A stretch of DNA of 64,000 bases from Variovorax sp. S12S4 (GCF_023195515.1 NZ_JALPKR020000002.1:2767001-2831000), one strand, 5' to 3'. Counted from the stretch's first letter, positions 19,994 through 29,690 are shown. Notes: generated from the letters alone by a model not told the origin. Program-made: numbers and translations.

Positions 19994-20000
19994 GGCAGGC

Positions 20001-20291
20001 TCAAACGCCTTCGATGATCCGCAGGTCCCGCTCGGCGCCGTCGGCCAGCGCGGCGAGCGCGGCCTGGTAGTCGGGGCTGTCATGCACGGCGCGGGCCCGT
20101 TCGACGCTGTCGAATTCGATCAGCACGGTGCGCTCGGCCAGGCCGTATTCATAAACCTGGGCGGGCATGCCCCGCGCCAGGAAACGCCCGCCGCCCGCAG
20201 CGATTGCGGGGCCGGCGAGTTTTGCATAGGCCGCGAGTTTGTCGGCATCCTTGACGGCACGGTACGCGCTGACCCAATAGGCTTTTGCCAT
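20001..20291 (-). CDS. DUF1330 family protein
   Basis: A 96-residue protein from the ATG that gives MAKAYWVSAY. The ferredoxin-like alpha/beta pattern with GGRFLARG and a C-terminal LIEFDSVERARAVHDSPDYQ matches the DUF1330 (dimeric alpha-beta barrel) family. Family members have no settled function. It sits 7 bases upstream of the response-regulator gene and is likely co-transcribed with it. Confidence 0.85.
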   Translation of the reverse strand: MAKAYWVSAYRAVKDADKLAAYAKLAGPAIAAGGGRFLARGMPAQVYEYGLAERTVLIEFDSVERARAVHDSPDYQAALAALADGAERDLRIIEGV

Positions 20292-20359
20292 GGTGATTTC
20301 TCTCAGTTGCAGAGCGAGCAATATAGCGTGCTCGCCGCTTCAGCGCTTGGGTTCGCAAC

Positions 20360-21987
20360 TCAGGATGTGCAGGCGTAGTTGGCCGCCAACCGGGACGCTG
20401 CAGCATCGTTGGCCGGCCCCGTGTACCGCGGGTATTGCGGGTACTGGCACAACGGCCGGCTGAGCACAACCGCACCATCGGCGTCGCGCTTTTCCGCGAC
20501 CAGCGTGGCCGGTGCCGCGCTCTTGGTCACCCATTGGTCGAGTGCCGTCAGCAGGTCTGCCGAATCGGCACCCGGTCCTCCGGCGCAGTGGTTCACCCCC
20601 GGCGCCACGTAGAAGCGCGTGGACGCGTCGGCGGCCGGGGCGCCCACCGCGTTTCGCATGTTCGCGTGGTACTCGACGGTCGACCGGGCGCTGAGCGCGG
20701 CATCGTTTCCGCCGTGCCACAAGATGAGCTTGCCGCCGCTGTTGATGAACGGCCGGATGTCCGCATTGGTCGCGTCGTTGAGTGCGGCCATGGCATAGAG
20801 GGCGTTCTGGTTCTGGTCCCAGGGCGTGTAGGCCAGCGAATCGACTGTGCGGTCGCGGGCGAGGTAGTTCTTGACGGTCGTGTCCTGAAACAGGAACTGC
20901 AGCGCCATGGTGACGTTGCCGTCGCCTGTGAGCCAGGTGCGCCAGGCGCCCGGGTCGTCCTCGTTGCCTGTCAGGTTCCAACCCGCATTGCGGAAGGTGG
21001 GGCTGCCGGTGAACGCGGCTTCGGTCGTCCACGAAGCCACCACGTCGAGCTGCGCATCCGAGAGGCAGCTGTCGCCGGTATCGCCCCCGCCGGCACAGCG
21101 CAGCGCGGCAACGTTGACAACCGCCGGCGTGCACGCGGCCTGGTTCGACACAACACCATCGGTGATGCCGTCGAGCGCGTCGCAGGCGTTTCGCACCTGC
21201 GTGCTCAGAAGGGCCGTCTTGGCGGCGCTGAATGCACCGCCGGGTGCGGCAAGCGCCCTGGAGTTCCGGTTGAAGGCACCCATGAACCCGACCCAGTTGT
21301 AGGCGGGTGCGCGCGCAATCACGCCGTCGAAGAGGTTCGGCGAGCGCTGCACCGCCATCAACGCTTCCCGTCCGCCGTTCGAGCAGCCCTCGAAGTACGA
21401 CTTGGCCGGCAACGCTCCGTAGGCGGTCGCCAGCGTCTCCGTGGCGGTCGACATCACCGTGGGTACCGAGAGGCTGCCGAACAGCTGGGCGGCAAAGGTG
21501 TCGGTCAGCGCGAAGTCCGCGCTCAATCCACTGCCCTGATGGCCGGAGTCGCTGGCGACCACGGCGTAGCCCTGGCTCAGTGCCGGTGCCCCGGGGGCGA
21601 AATGGCGCCGTTGTAGCCGCCCCCGCCCTGGTAGTAGAGCTTGCCGTTCCACGCCGCCGGCAGGGAGATCTGGAAGTTCAGCGCCGGCGCGATCGTGCCG
21701 GTGACCTTGCAGTACACGGGCGTGCCTGCCGATGCCGCTTCCATCACGGCCGTCAGCGCGGCGCCTGCAACGGTTTTTCCGTTCAGGTCACTGCATGCCT
21801 TTTGAGCCGTGACAACCGGCGGTGCGGGTGGCGGGTTTCCGGGTTGTGCCGCCGGAGGGGCAGGAAGCGGAAAGAAGGGCGTGCCGTTGTCGGAGCCGCC
21901 GCCGCAGGCCGCCAGCATTGCCACGCTGACAGCAGCAGCATGGAGCTTCACGCGAGGCGATGATGCCTTTGAGAGTAAGAAGTGCAT
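20360..21987 (-). CDS. Tannase/feruloyl esterase family lipoprotein, one frameshift
   Basis: The ATG at 21987 opens a lipoprotein signal with lipobox MLAAC, then a Pro-rich linker and a tannase/feruloyl-esterase domain. Visible elements are GGGGYNG, SDSGHQGSG, the nucleophile Ser in YFEGCSNGGREAL, a late acid region and the catalytic His in VNHCAGGPGAD. The frame changes after YNGAIS; restoring one base in the C4/G5 run at 21589-21597 joins it to PGAPALSQGYAV. Repaired length is about 542 residues, normal for the family. It probably acts on phenolic esters at the outer membrane or periplasm. The flanking Crp-type regulator may control it. Confidence 0.85.
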
Positions 21988-22112
21988 GTCTCTATTCCTT
22001 TGTCAGTTTTCTGCCGGCGCACCGCATCGAGATTGAGCGATGCCGATCAGATTCTGAAAGGCGAGAACATTGGCAACTGTTTCGCAACGGACATTCGGCC
22101 CGTTAATTTCTA

Positions 22113-22132
22113 AGGAAAAACCCTTCGGTTTC
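22113..22132 (-). terminator. Weak hairpin after the Crp/Fnr gene
   Basis: On the minus strand, AAACC and GGTTT flank a GAAG loop and run into further T residues, about 20 bases past the regulator's stop codon. The stem is short, so this is only a possible terminator. Confidence 0.35.
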
Positions 22133-22149
22133 CAGGCGTGCCGGCCCTG

Positions 22150-22830
22150 CTACGGATACCTGGCAAGTGCTTGCCTGTCCATCACCGTGATGTAGCCGTA
22201 GCCCCGCTGGATGAGGCCCGCGGTTTCGAGTTCGGTCAACGCGATGTTGACGCGTTGGCGCGAGATGCCGACCAGCAGCCCGATCTCCTCCTGATTGATC
22301 CGCAGCGTGGAATCGGTGTTCGGGTAAAGCACCGGATGGAAGAGGCTGGAGATGCCGCGCGCCACGCGCGCCGTCGGTTCGAGCAGCCGGTCGAACTTCA
22401 CCATGGCAATGAACTGCCCCAGCCGCTCGTTCAAATGAGAAAGCATGAAATGGTTGAACGGAATACTTCGGTCGAGCAACCACGAGAACGTGGCCCTCGG
22501 CAGGTGGACCGTGATGGTCGGCCGCGTTGCCATGACCTCGTACCTGCGGTGCTCGGGCTTCAGCAGCGATCCTTCGCCGATCCATCCGCTGGCCGCGACG
22601 CCCGTGAACATGATCAGGCGGCCGTCCACCGTGGTGTCCTGCACACGAAGAAAACCTTCCAGCACGCCAATCCAGCTGTCGGCTATTTCGTCGCGCTGGC
22701 ACACATACGAGTGCGCTTCATGGTGACGGACGTACAGGGCCTCGAACGCCTTCGTTCGCTCTGCCTGCGTCAGTGCGCGCGGCCAGATGCAGCGCTCGAA
22801 GAAGGCATTCAGTTCCTTGGCCGGCAGCAT
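22150..22830 (-). CDS. Crp/Fnr-family transcriptional regulator
   Basis: A 226-residue protein with an N-terminal cyclic-nucleotide-binding-like beta-roll (residues about 25-120), a long dimerisation helix and a C-terminal winged helix (LRINQEEIGLLVGISRQRVN, then LTELETAGLI). No cluster of cysteines for an Fe-S centre is visible, so an Fnr-type oxygen sensor is unlikely. It is transcribed toward the tannase-like gene on the same strand, with about 160 bases between. Regulation of that gene is possible but unproven. Confidence 0.85.
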   Translation of the reverse strand: MLPAKELNAFFERCIWPRALTQAERTKAFEALYVRHHEAHSYVCQRDEIADSWIGVLEGFLRVQDTTVDGRLIMFTGVAASGWIGEGSLLKPEHRRYEVMATRPTITVHLPRATFSWLLDRSIPFNHFMLSHLNERLGQFIAMVKFDRLLEPTARVARGISSLFHPVLYPNTDSTLRINQEEIGLLVGISRQRVNIALTELETAGLIQRGYGYITVMDRQALARYP

Positions 22831-23030
22831 GCGTTACCACCACGCCAGGCGAGAGATATCGGCGCGGGCGAAGAACGAACCAGATCGAACTCTCATTGCG
22901 AATTTCCTTCAGCTGGCGAATCCTATGGGCGCTGGCTTGCCGAGTTTGTAGCGTGGACGACATTTACGCCCTTGCACCGCTGGGACAAACCCTGAGCCAC
23001 AGCAACGGTGAGGTGCTTCGGCGCGCCAAA

Positions 23031-23064
23031 GAAAAAAGGGCACCCCTTGCGGAGCGCCCCTTTG
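23031..23064 (-). terminator. Rho-independent terminator of the truncated gene remnant
   Basis: On the minus strand, AAAGGGGCGC pairs, with one bulge, with GTGCCCTTT and is followed by six T. It lies just past the stop codon of the remnant reading frame at 23070-23189, which supports that frame being the true 3' end of a gene. Confidence 0.6.
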
Positions 23065-23069
23065 TTGGT

Positions 23070-23189
23070 TCAGTTGAGCCTCGAGCCCTTCGGCAGTCGG
23101 CTTGCGAGCCACTCGTGCACGTCGGCTCGCACGTTACGGCCTTCCAGGAGAAAGTCTTCCCAGCGGCTTGTTCTGGGGTCTTGAAATCG
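23070..23189 (-). pseudogene. 3' remnant of a gene cut by the recombinase island
   Basis: About 39 codons on the minus strand end at TGA 23072-23070 and read protein-like (WEDFLLEGRNVRADVHEW and on to KGSRLN). A TAA at 23192 closes the frame upstream and no start codon is present. A terminator follows at the right distance. The most economical reading is a gene tail left when the island beginning near 23,200 inserted, with the 5' part lost or elsewhere. The protein family is not recognised. The 22831-23255 stretch holds nothing else I can support. Confidence 0.4.
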
Positions 23190-23255
23190 TTACATGCATC
23201 AGTAGAATTCGTCCCGTTTTTTTAGATGAGTAGCAGGTGAGGGAGCCGGGGGAGG

Positions 23256-23555
23256 ATGGCACGTGTGGATAACTTTTCCTTGACTCGATGGCGCGAACTA
23301 AACGCCGTCGAGGCACTGCGTGCGCTCGCGGATTACGTCAAGGAGGACCCCACGTTCAAGCCTCGCAACCGGAATGGCACGACCCGTTGGCACGTTTCTG
23401 TCGCCGGTTGCGAATTCGAACTCTTGTGCAGCGATACGAAGTTTTTCGACGCACGCGCCCGCAGGGGAGGCGGGGGAGCCGTTGATTTGGCGATGCACTT
23501 GTTTGAGCTCGACTTCAAGTCTGCGATCAAACTTCTGCGAGAGCGAGGACTGTGA
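23256..23555 (+). CDS. Small protein resembling a DnaG/TOPRIM N-terminal domain
   Basis: 99 residues. The core RWHVSVAGCEFELLC, followed by FDARARRGGGGAVDLAMHLF and DFKSAIKLL, resembles the beta-hairpin and GGGAIDLVMHL segment of primase-type N-terminal or DUF3991/TOPRIM-N domains, but without zinc-binding cysteines and without the catalytic TOPRIM part. GGAGG abuts the ATG at 23256; a GTG at 23265 has better spacing and may be the true start. It heads the recombinase operon, 3 bases before the first recombinase. A DNA-end or single-strand-binding helper role is speculative. Confidence 0.65.
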   Translation: MARVDNFSLTRWRELNAVEALRALADYVKEDPTFKPRNRNGTTRWHVSVAGCEFELLCSDTKFFDARARRGGGGAVDLAMHLFELDFKSAIKLLRERGL

Positions 23556-23558
23556 GCA

Positions 23559-24703
23559 ATGATGCTGGTCAAAGCGACTAATGAGTTCACGATTCAAGGG
23601 TGCCCTTACCCGCGCTTTCCGATCCTGCTGTACGACTCCATGGCGTCATGCATCCCCGCAAACGAATTCCTTCGGTACTATTTGTTCCGAGGTGCGATCG
23701 GATCACGCCTGTCTTGGGATAGCACTGCGAGAGCACTGTACGACTTCTTTGGTTTTCTGCAGGCGCACGATCTTGACTGGAGGACGGCGAAGCGAAGGCA
23801 GGGAGAGAGCTTGATCGCCTTGTATCGTGACTATAGTTTGGACACGATCGGCCTCGCGCCCAACACGGTACGGCAGCGACTACTCTACATCTGCGAGTTT
23901 TACGCTTATGCCCTCCGGCAGGATTGGATCGAAAAACTGCCCTTTGACTTCGAAGAACGTAGCGTGCGCAAACCGCGCGCAGGGTTCTTCGCCCACGTCG
24001 ATGCAAGCGGGGAAAGCAACTAGTCAGAGACGTAAGCCCCAAAGTGCACCGTGAGCTTCCAAAGTTTCTTTCGAAAGAGCAAATCCGGAGTCTGCTTTCG
24101 GCCGCCACCAACCCACACCATAAGATGATCGTCCGGCTTGGGTTTCAGACTGGCCTTCGTCGAGAGGAAATCGCCACGTTTCCTGTCGCCTACGTTATCA
24201 ATCCGCAGAATGTCGGCGGGAGCAGCCGCAGAATTCGAGTCCGCCTCGACCCTCATGACAGACACGGCATGCGGTGCAAGGGCGGCAAATCCCGTGACAT
24301 CTTCGTCAGCCGTGCGTTGATGTCCGACCTTTATCACTACGTTGTACACGTGCGTGGCGAAAGGGCGAGTCTAAGTTCCAGAGAGAACCCACAGCTTTTC
24401 CTCAATCATCGGGGGGAGCCATTCTCATCAGGCGGCAAGGGACTGGAGCGCATCGTACGCAGCTTGGGACTGAAGGTGGGACTGCGAGTGCATCCGCATA
24501 TGTTGCGGCACACCTATGCGACCCATACCCTTAGCGATATGCAGCACGCAGAAGCTGGCGTCGATCCACTGGTTTACGTCCAGCGACAGCTGGGGCATGA
24601 ATCCATTCAGACAACGATGGTCTACCTGCACTTGGTTAGCGAGCGGGCGGAACGCGCAGTGCTCGCGTACGACGACGAGATTAGTGGTTGGAGCAACGGA
24701 TGA
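23559..24703 (+). CDS. Tyrosine recombinase 1 (TnpA-like), one frameshift
   Basis: The N-terminal half carries the SAM-like core-binding domain (about residues 30-140). The frame closes at 24023 and the catalytic domain resumes in the -1 frame. Restoring one G in the run at 24009-24012 gives a continuous protein of about 381 residues through GGK and VHRELPKFLSKEQ. Catalytic residues are all visible: Arg in TGLRREEI, Lys in the CKGGKSRD hairpin, HMLRH, LGHESIQTT and the nucleophile Tyr in MVYLHL. It should be an active strand-exchange enzyme once repaired. It overlaps the next gene as ATGA. Confidence 0.8.
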
Positions 24704-26345
24704 CGAATCGCAAGCATTTCCCGAAAGTAGACTTCGGTCAGAAAAAGGCAAATGGGGAGGATTCAGGCGCCGGCACGACGAACCCTCAAACACAGGTAGT
24801 CCTGTTTCCTCGAGAAAACAATGCGACGGCTGCTCGTAGCTTCGACTTCGGGCCATGGTACGGGCGGGGAATCGACGCAATCGTGAGCGCATGCCAGGTG
24901 CAGGTACAGCGCTTCCTGACGACACACGAAGGCAATCTCGCCGTCGCAAGTGTCGTCGTGTGCTGCCAGACGGGGTTGAGCCCGTTTCTCACCTACTTGA
25001 CATTGGTTCGCGCCAACCTAAGAAGGGATCTCAAACCCAGTGATATCGACCGGGACATCATCGACGGATTCCTTGCCTTCTTAGATGATGGCACCCGGGT
25101 CACATCGAGTCAGAGGTCTTGCTTCAAGGCAGCAAAAACGGTCCTGCTGGCGCTGTGCAAGCGCGGCGTAATTCCGTGGAAGCAGAGCGGCGATGACGCT
25201 ACATTTCCGACGAATCCGTTTCCGCGACATGCGAAACATTCCAAAGGGGCCAGGCCCTTTCACGTGAACAGCGGCGCGCATTCACTGCGGCCGTGAAGAC
25301 CGCTGTCATGCCGCTTCTTACGCAGACCTTGGAGCCGACGAGCGAGTTGCTCGCGTACGCCCTGCTAGTAATCGCACTGCACACGGGCAGAAATACAACG
25401 CCCCTCCTTGAACTGAACACGGAGTGCCTTCGACCTCATCCAAAGGAGCACCTTCAGCTCCTCATCGCCTATAAACGGCGAGCTCACAGGTACTCTGCGA
25501 CGCCGGTACGCGCGCCGCGGCAACTTGTCGAATCCACAGCTCCGGTGTTTCCAACAGTCGGACGGCTCATCCAGCGCGTCATTGAAATTACCCAGCCACT
25601 CCGTGACGAAGCGCCAGCGCATTTACGGGACCGTCTTTGGGTGTATCGAACAACAAGGGGCGCCGACCGCGGAAGCGTGAGCGCTCTAACTCCGCAGCGC
25701 TTAGGCGAGGCTGCGGCGCTTCTTGCTGAGCGTTTCGACCTGAGAGACGCCCATGGCCAACGGCTGCGGGTGACCGTGAGCATGCTACGTCAGACGTTTG
25801 TAAATCGCATCAACGAAATCTTGGATGACGACCTCACGGCGACGGCTGCCGCGGCCGGAAACTCTGTCGCAGTGACGGGCATCAACTACTTGAAACCTGG
25901 CGAGGCGGCGGAGAAGAACTGGCGGTTTATGGGTCGTGCTCTCACGAATGAGCTTTTGACCAGCACGCTGGGAGCAACCGAGAAGACTCCAGTTGGAGGC
26001 TGTTCTGACGTGACCTTCGGGCAATTCGCGCCGAAAGTCGCCGGAGCCTACTGCATGAGCTTCTTGGACTGCCTGCGGTGTCGAAACTATGTCGTCACTG
26101 GCGACGATCTGCATCGATTGTTCTCGTTCTACTGGCGGGTCTACCGGGAGCGAAGCCGAATCAACGTCGTTCGGTGGCGCCGGCGCTACGCACATGTCAT
26201 CCGCCTAATTGATCGAGACGTAATTGCGGCGGGTCTGGCAAGGCGGATTTTCAAACCCATGCAGATCGACCAAGCACGCGAACGTGCACGCCTTGATCCG
26301 CATCCTTACTGGCGGGACCTTGAATCTTTTGAGGTGTTTGAGTGA
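24700..26345 (+). CDS. Tyrosine recombinase 2 (degenerate catalytic boxes), one frameshift
   Basis: It starts at the ATG at 24700, overlapping the previous stop. The N-terminal half ends in a false stop at 25296. Restoring one C at 25255-25257 links PFPRHAKHSKGARP to LSREQRRAFTAAVK and gives about 548 residues. The catalytic region has Arg in LHTGRNTTPL and Arg in VSMLRQTFVN, but the first residue of box II is Ser rather than His, and the C-terminal His/Trp box is unclear; Tyr in GINYLKPG may be the nucleophile. It may be a structural partner rather than a full recombinase. It overlaps the third gene by one base. Confidence 0.75.
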
Positions 26346-28198
26346 TGGAAGCATCGCCGCTCGTAATCGAATCCCAGCCGCGGGACGCTCGCGGCCTATC
26401 GCGACAAGACAGCGACGCACTGATAGTGTCGATAGGGAAAGTAGGCAAAAAATGGTTGATCATCAGCCGGTATGGCGACGATTGCTGGTCGTTCAGGGCG
26501 AAGCCCACCAACGCGGTTCAATCTAACTGCATTCTGCGCTTCGACCTTGTTCCTGCGCCGTTTCGCGACGTAATGAGAGCCGTGATGTACCGGTATCTCA
26601 GGCGTGGTCGCAGTCGCGGCGTGCGGCCTGGCGTTTTGACCATGCGTTTGCTCTTGGAGCGATGCGCACAATTCCTGCGCTTTCTAGAGAAATTGAAGAT
26701 AGCTCGACTACGTAGGGCGACGCCCGCTGTCTGCAAAATGTACGTCGACATTGCCAAGGCCGAGCTTGACTCTCGAGGAAAGCGGCGTGCCGCGGGAACG
26801 CTGGAGGGCCTGTTTCGTGCGGTCGAAGCATTGCATGAACTCAGCCAATACACCGACGACCCGATGCCGAATCATCCGTGGCCCGAGACGTCAGCGGCGC
26901 GGCTCGCGGGTCTGCAAACCTCGGCAACCAAGAGCCGCGTTGGTAAGACCCCGCTCATTCCGGATGAGATCTTCGTTGCTCTCTTCCAAGCCTCATGGAT
27001 GCTGCTTGATCAAGCCGAATATATGTTGGACCTCCGCGATGCGATCGCGCTGCTCGAACAGGAAAAAGAGGGGCTCGCCGAGTCGGCAATGTTCGCTGCA
27101 AAGCGAGAGCGATTAGAGGAGCTTGGCTGGACGGAGGGAGTTGCAGCTCTGCGCTCGTTCATGACCGATCTGAGAACCGCTTGCTACGTCGTGATCGCGA
27201 GTCTTTCCGGCTGTCGAAACCATGAACTCGCCTTCTTGCAAACTGGCGCCTGCTATCGAACCGAGGATGATGAGGGGACGATCTACTGGTGGATGCGGTC
27301 GACGTCAACGAAAACCGGCGAAGGCGCTACAGAGTGGATGATTCCAGATGCGGCGGTTCGAGCGATCTCCATTATGGAGCGATGGGCCTATCCCTATCAG
27401 CAAGAAGTTGCCGACGAGATTCAGCATCGAAGAATGAAGAACCCGATGGACCCTGAGATTGCGGAAGCGGAGCGTCACTTACAAGCGCTTTTTTTAGGTT
27501 CCGCACTTCATAAGGGTCAAGTGAGAACACTGTCCAACCAGAGCTGGAATTACCTGCTCAGGAAGTTCGCCGTGGACCGCGGGATCGCTTGGAAGCTAAC
27601 GTCACACCAATTTCGTCGCACATTCGCCAACTATGCCGCGCGAAGCCGATTCGGAGATCTACGATATCTAAAAGAGCACTTTAAGCATTGGTCGATGGAT
27701 ATGACCCTCGGATATGCGCTCAACGACTCGCAGGAGCTAGCATTGTTCTGTGAGATCTATGACGAACTCGACGATATTAAGGTGAATGTGGTTGAAAGTT
27801 GGCTGCAGCCAGATCAGCCGCTCGCGGGCGGGTACGGAGCTCGTTTAGCACGCTGGCGTGGAAGCGGGGCGATTACCCTGTTCAGGGATCGTTCAGCGAT
27901 GATTCGAGCTATCTCAGATAGCACTGCGATCCGGGCCAATGGACATGCATGGTGCACAGCCGATGATGACCTGTGTCCCGGCAACGGAGGGCTTGACAAA
28001 GGGAAGTGCGCAGATTGCAGCAGTGCAGTCATCGGACGACAGCACGGGCAGGTCTACCAGCAAATGTATGAACAGCTTGCAGAACTGCGCTCCTGCAACG
28101 ACATAGGCCCCGGCGGCCGATCACGTGTCGAGCGCGACCAAAACCGCTGCCGAAGTGTCCTCAAATCGCTTGGATACTCACCCGTGGAGGTGTCGTGA
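26345..28198 (+). CDS. Tyrosine recombinase 3 (TnpB-like, large)
   Basis: About 617 residues, uninterrupted. The C-terminal third carries the recombinase catalytic set: Arg in SLSGCRNHEL, His/Arg in SHQFRRTFA, HFKHWSMDMTLGYAL with His and the nucleophile Tyr, followed by a Cys-rich tail (DDLCPGNGGLDKGKCADCSS). Size, position before a TnpC-like gene and the long N-terminal extension resemble Tn554 TnpB. TGATG overlaps the upstream stop; a GTG at 26342 is an alternative start. The end overlaps the next gene as GTGA. Confidence 0.85.
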   Translation: MEASPLVIESQPRDARGLSRQDSDALIVSIGKVGKKWLIISRYGDDCWSFRAKPTNAVQSNCILRFDLVPAPFRDVMRAVMYRYLRRGRSRGVRPGVLTMRLLLERCAQFLRFLEKLKIARLRRATPAVCKMYVDIAKAELDSRGKRRAAGTLEGLFRAVEALHELSQYTDDPMPNHPWPETSAARLAGLQTSATKSRVGKTPLIPDEIFVALFQASWMLLDQAEYMLDLRDAIALLEQEKEGLAESAMFAAKRERLEELGWTEGVAALRSFMTDLRTACYVVIASLSGCRNHELAFLQTGACYRTEDDEGTIYWWMRSTSTKTGEGATEWMIPDAAVRAISIMERWAYPYQQEVADEIQHRRMKNPMDPEIAEAERHLQALFLGSALHKGQVRTLSNQSWNYLLRKFAVDRGIAWKLTSHQFRRTFANYAARSRFGDLRYLKEHFKHWSMDMTLGYALNDSQELALFCEIYDELDDIKVNVVESWLQPDQPLAGGYGARLARWRGSGAITLFRDRSAMIRAISDSTAIRANGHAWCTADDDLCPGNGGLDKGKCADCSSAVIGRQHGQVYQQMYEQLAELRSCNDIGPGGRSRVERDQNRCRSVLKSLGYSPVEVS

Positions 28199-28584
28199 GT
28201 TCAGTGACTGACGCGCGCCGAAGTCAGCTCCGACTGGCAGTTCGGCAGATTCGAGCCGGCCGGGGCAGGCACAAGGGATTGAAACTGACTTTTGCAGCAG
28301 TTGCTCGTGAAGCGGGGGTAAGCACGGCTTTGATCCATAACTGCTACCCAGAAATTGCCGAACTTATTCGAGAACAGCAGGGCCGATCGAGTAGAGCGCA
28401 ACGCGATGCAAAGAGAGAGCAGCTGAGAGCCGAGCAGGACAAGACTCGCGAACTGCGCAAGCAGCTCAAAGAACTGGAACGCCAGATCGCATCGTTGGCT
28501 AGTATCAATGAAGTGCTGCTCATTGAAAACCGAGAGCTAAAGGCCGAGCTAGGCGCTCGGAATGTCGTGCGGCTGACGCGCTGA
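28195..28584 (+). CDS. TnpC-like coiled-coil protein (DUF6262 type)
   Basis: 129 residues with a GTG start overlapping the TnpB-like stop. The N-terminal third contains a predicted helix-turn-helix (LTFAAVAREAGVSTALIHNC) and the rest is a long charged coiled coil (Lys/Glu/Arg/Gln-rich, residues about 65-118). Tn554 TnpC is a protein of the same size and build that influences orientation and efficiency of transposition. It closes the recombinase operon. Confidence 0.8.
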   Translation: MSSVTDARRSQLRLAVRQIRAGRGRHKGLKLTFAAVAREAGVSTALIHNCYPEIAELIREQQGRSSRAQRDAKREQLRAEQDKTRELRKQLKELERQIASLASINEVLLIENRELKAELGARNVVRLTR

Positions 28585-28928
28585 TCCTCCCAGGCTACCA
28601 TTGTTCCGCTGGGCAGCTCAGACTTCGGCTCGAACATCGAATCCAAGCAGCGGCGCGACCACCCGGCAGTGCCGCGCGGTTCAGTTCGGCCTGAAGGGCT
28701 GTTAAATGCAGCGATACGCCCGGCGACGGCTGCCCTTACAGCGACGCACAGAAGTGCATCGTTCGCATGCTCGGAAAAGAAATCCAGTACATCTGCGACA
28801 CGAACATAGCGAGGCTGAGTCAAGCCGGCGGCGTCATCGCGAATCTCCAGTCGCTCCTAGGCAAAGAACCCGATTCAAGGACCGTCTTCGAGGTGCCATA
28901 TTGCAGGTGCCTGGCCGGGCATTCCTTT
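28585..28928. other. Gap of 344 bases with a possible unrecognised short gene
   Basis: No confident gene. On the plus strand about 28700-28925 reads an open, Cys-containing, protein-like frame (GDGCPYSDAQKCIVRML, then GKEIQYICDTNIARL) with high third-position GC but no good start codon. On the minus strand an opposing open frame (RYVRVADVLDFFSEHAND) covers about 28640-28823. One of them may be a small gene with a further sequence error. Confidence 0.3.
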
Positions 28929-29690
28929 TTAAGGATAGTGAAGATGGAATCGGCTTGTTGGCGCGGCGTTCAGCGCCAGATGATCCTCCAGGCTCCTTCC
29001 GATGCCAAAGACGTGATGCTGAAGGCGATCGAAGACTTTGATCGCGAACGGTACGGCCCAACGGACGGGGTACCAACTGCCCTTGTAATCAAAGCCTTGG
29101 AACTTCAGCCCGTGCGGCAACTCGTCCTCGACGAAGCTGACCGATATGCTAGGTTCAACCACGCTCCGGTGCTTTGAGACGTTCACTAGTGCTGCGAGGT
29201 GCTTCAGCTCGGGGTCGTCCAAAAGTTTCAGACATAGATCCTTCAACGGCCCAGCCGGCAGAAGCGGGTGAACCGAGTGAAACGCAACTTGTGACGGCTT
29301 CAGATCGTCAAACTTCATGGCGAAGTAGATGACATGACCCAGTGTGTCCAGGATGGCATGGCCACTCTGCATTAAGGCAATGAGGTGAGCTTCGGCGTGG
29401 AACCGACGTTCATCGAACTGTTCCGACTCAAGGTCCGAGTTGGGAAGGATGAACTTCATCAGGACATCATTCGATGACGCCTCTTTCAGGCTTGAATTCA
29501 CCAGCCGATCCGCCTCTTGGTAGTGATACTTCATGTACCCCAGTCTTTTCACGATCGACTGGCAGCACTTCGACGTGAGATTGGCCTGATCGCCACCGTG
29601 GAGCCGCTCCACGTTGTCTCGCAGTGCCTTCAAGTTCCAGCCCTGGTGATTCCTATCTCCGGCGTTCTCTTTCTCCGCATCCTCATTCAT
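28929..29690 (-). CDS. Uncharacterised helical protein, HEPN-like
   Basis: 253 residues, mostly helical by composition, with no signal peptide or membrane segment. The segment AEAHLIALMQSGHAILDTLG followed later by LAALVNVSKHRSV recalls HEPN-type helical bundles, in which a polar Asn/Arg and a downstream His form the ribonuclease site, but I cannot confirm the motif. It lies between the recombinase module and the CBASS-type regulators, on the opposite strand from the recombinases. A defence-related or toxin-like role is possible from position only. Confidence 0.6.
   Translation of the reverse strand: MNEDAEKENAGDRNHQGWNLKALRDNVERLHGGDQANLTSKCCQSIVKRLGYMKYHYQEADRLVNSSLKEASSNDVLMKFILPNSDLESEQFDERRFHAEAHLIALMQSGHAILDTLGHVIYFAMKFDDLKPSQVAFHSVHPLLPAGPLKDLCLKLLDDPELKHLAALVNVSKHRSVVEPSISVSFVEDELPHGLKFQGFDYKGSWYPVRWAVPFAIKVFDRLQHHVFGIGRSLEDHLALNAAPTSRFHLHYP

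Larger units (their letters stand above)
23220..28584 (+). mobile_element. Tyrosine-recombinase trio module with TnpC-like protein (Tn554-like logic)
   Basis: Five co-directional, overlapping genes form one transcription unit: a small primase-N-like protein, three tyrosine recombinases of different size classes and a TnpC-like coiled-coil protein. Tn554-type transposons move with TnpA, TnpB and TnpC, and this set looks like an expanded version with an extra recombinase. It stands at the left edge of a defence island and is the probable integration machinery. The outer ends cannot be fixed by eye: no terminal repeat was found, and only the gene remnant at 23070-23189 hints at the left junction. 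Confidence 0.7.

Noticed and set aside
23256-28584. Classification as a RIT (recombinase-in-trio) element
   Set aside because: Three recombinases in a row fit, but the sizes, the TnpC-like fourth gene and the lack of visible flanking inverted repeats fit a Tn554-like module better.
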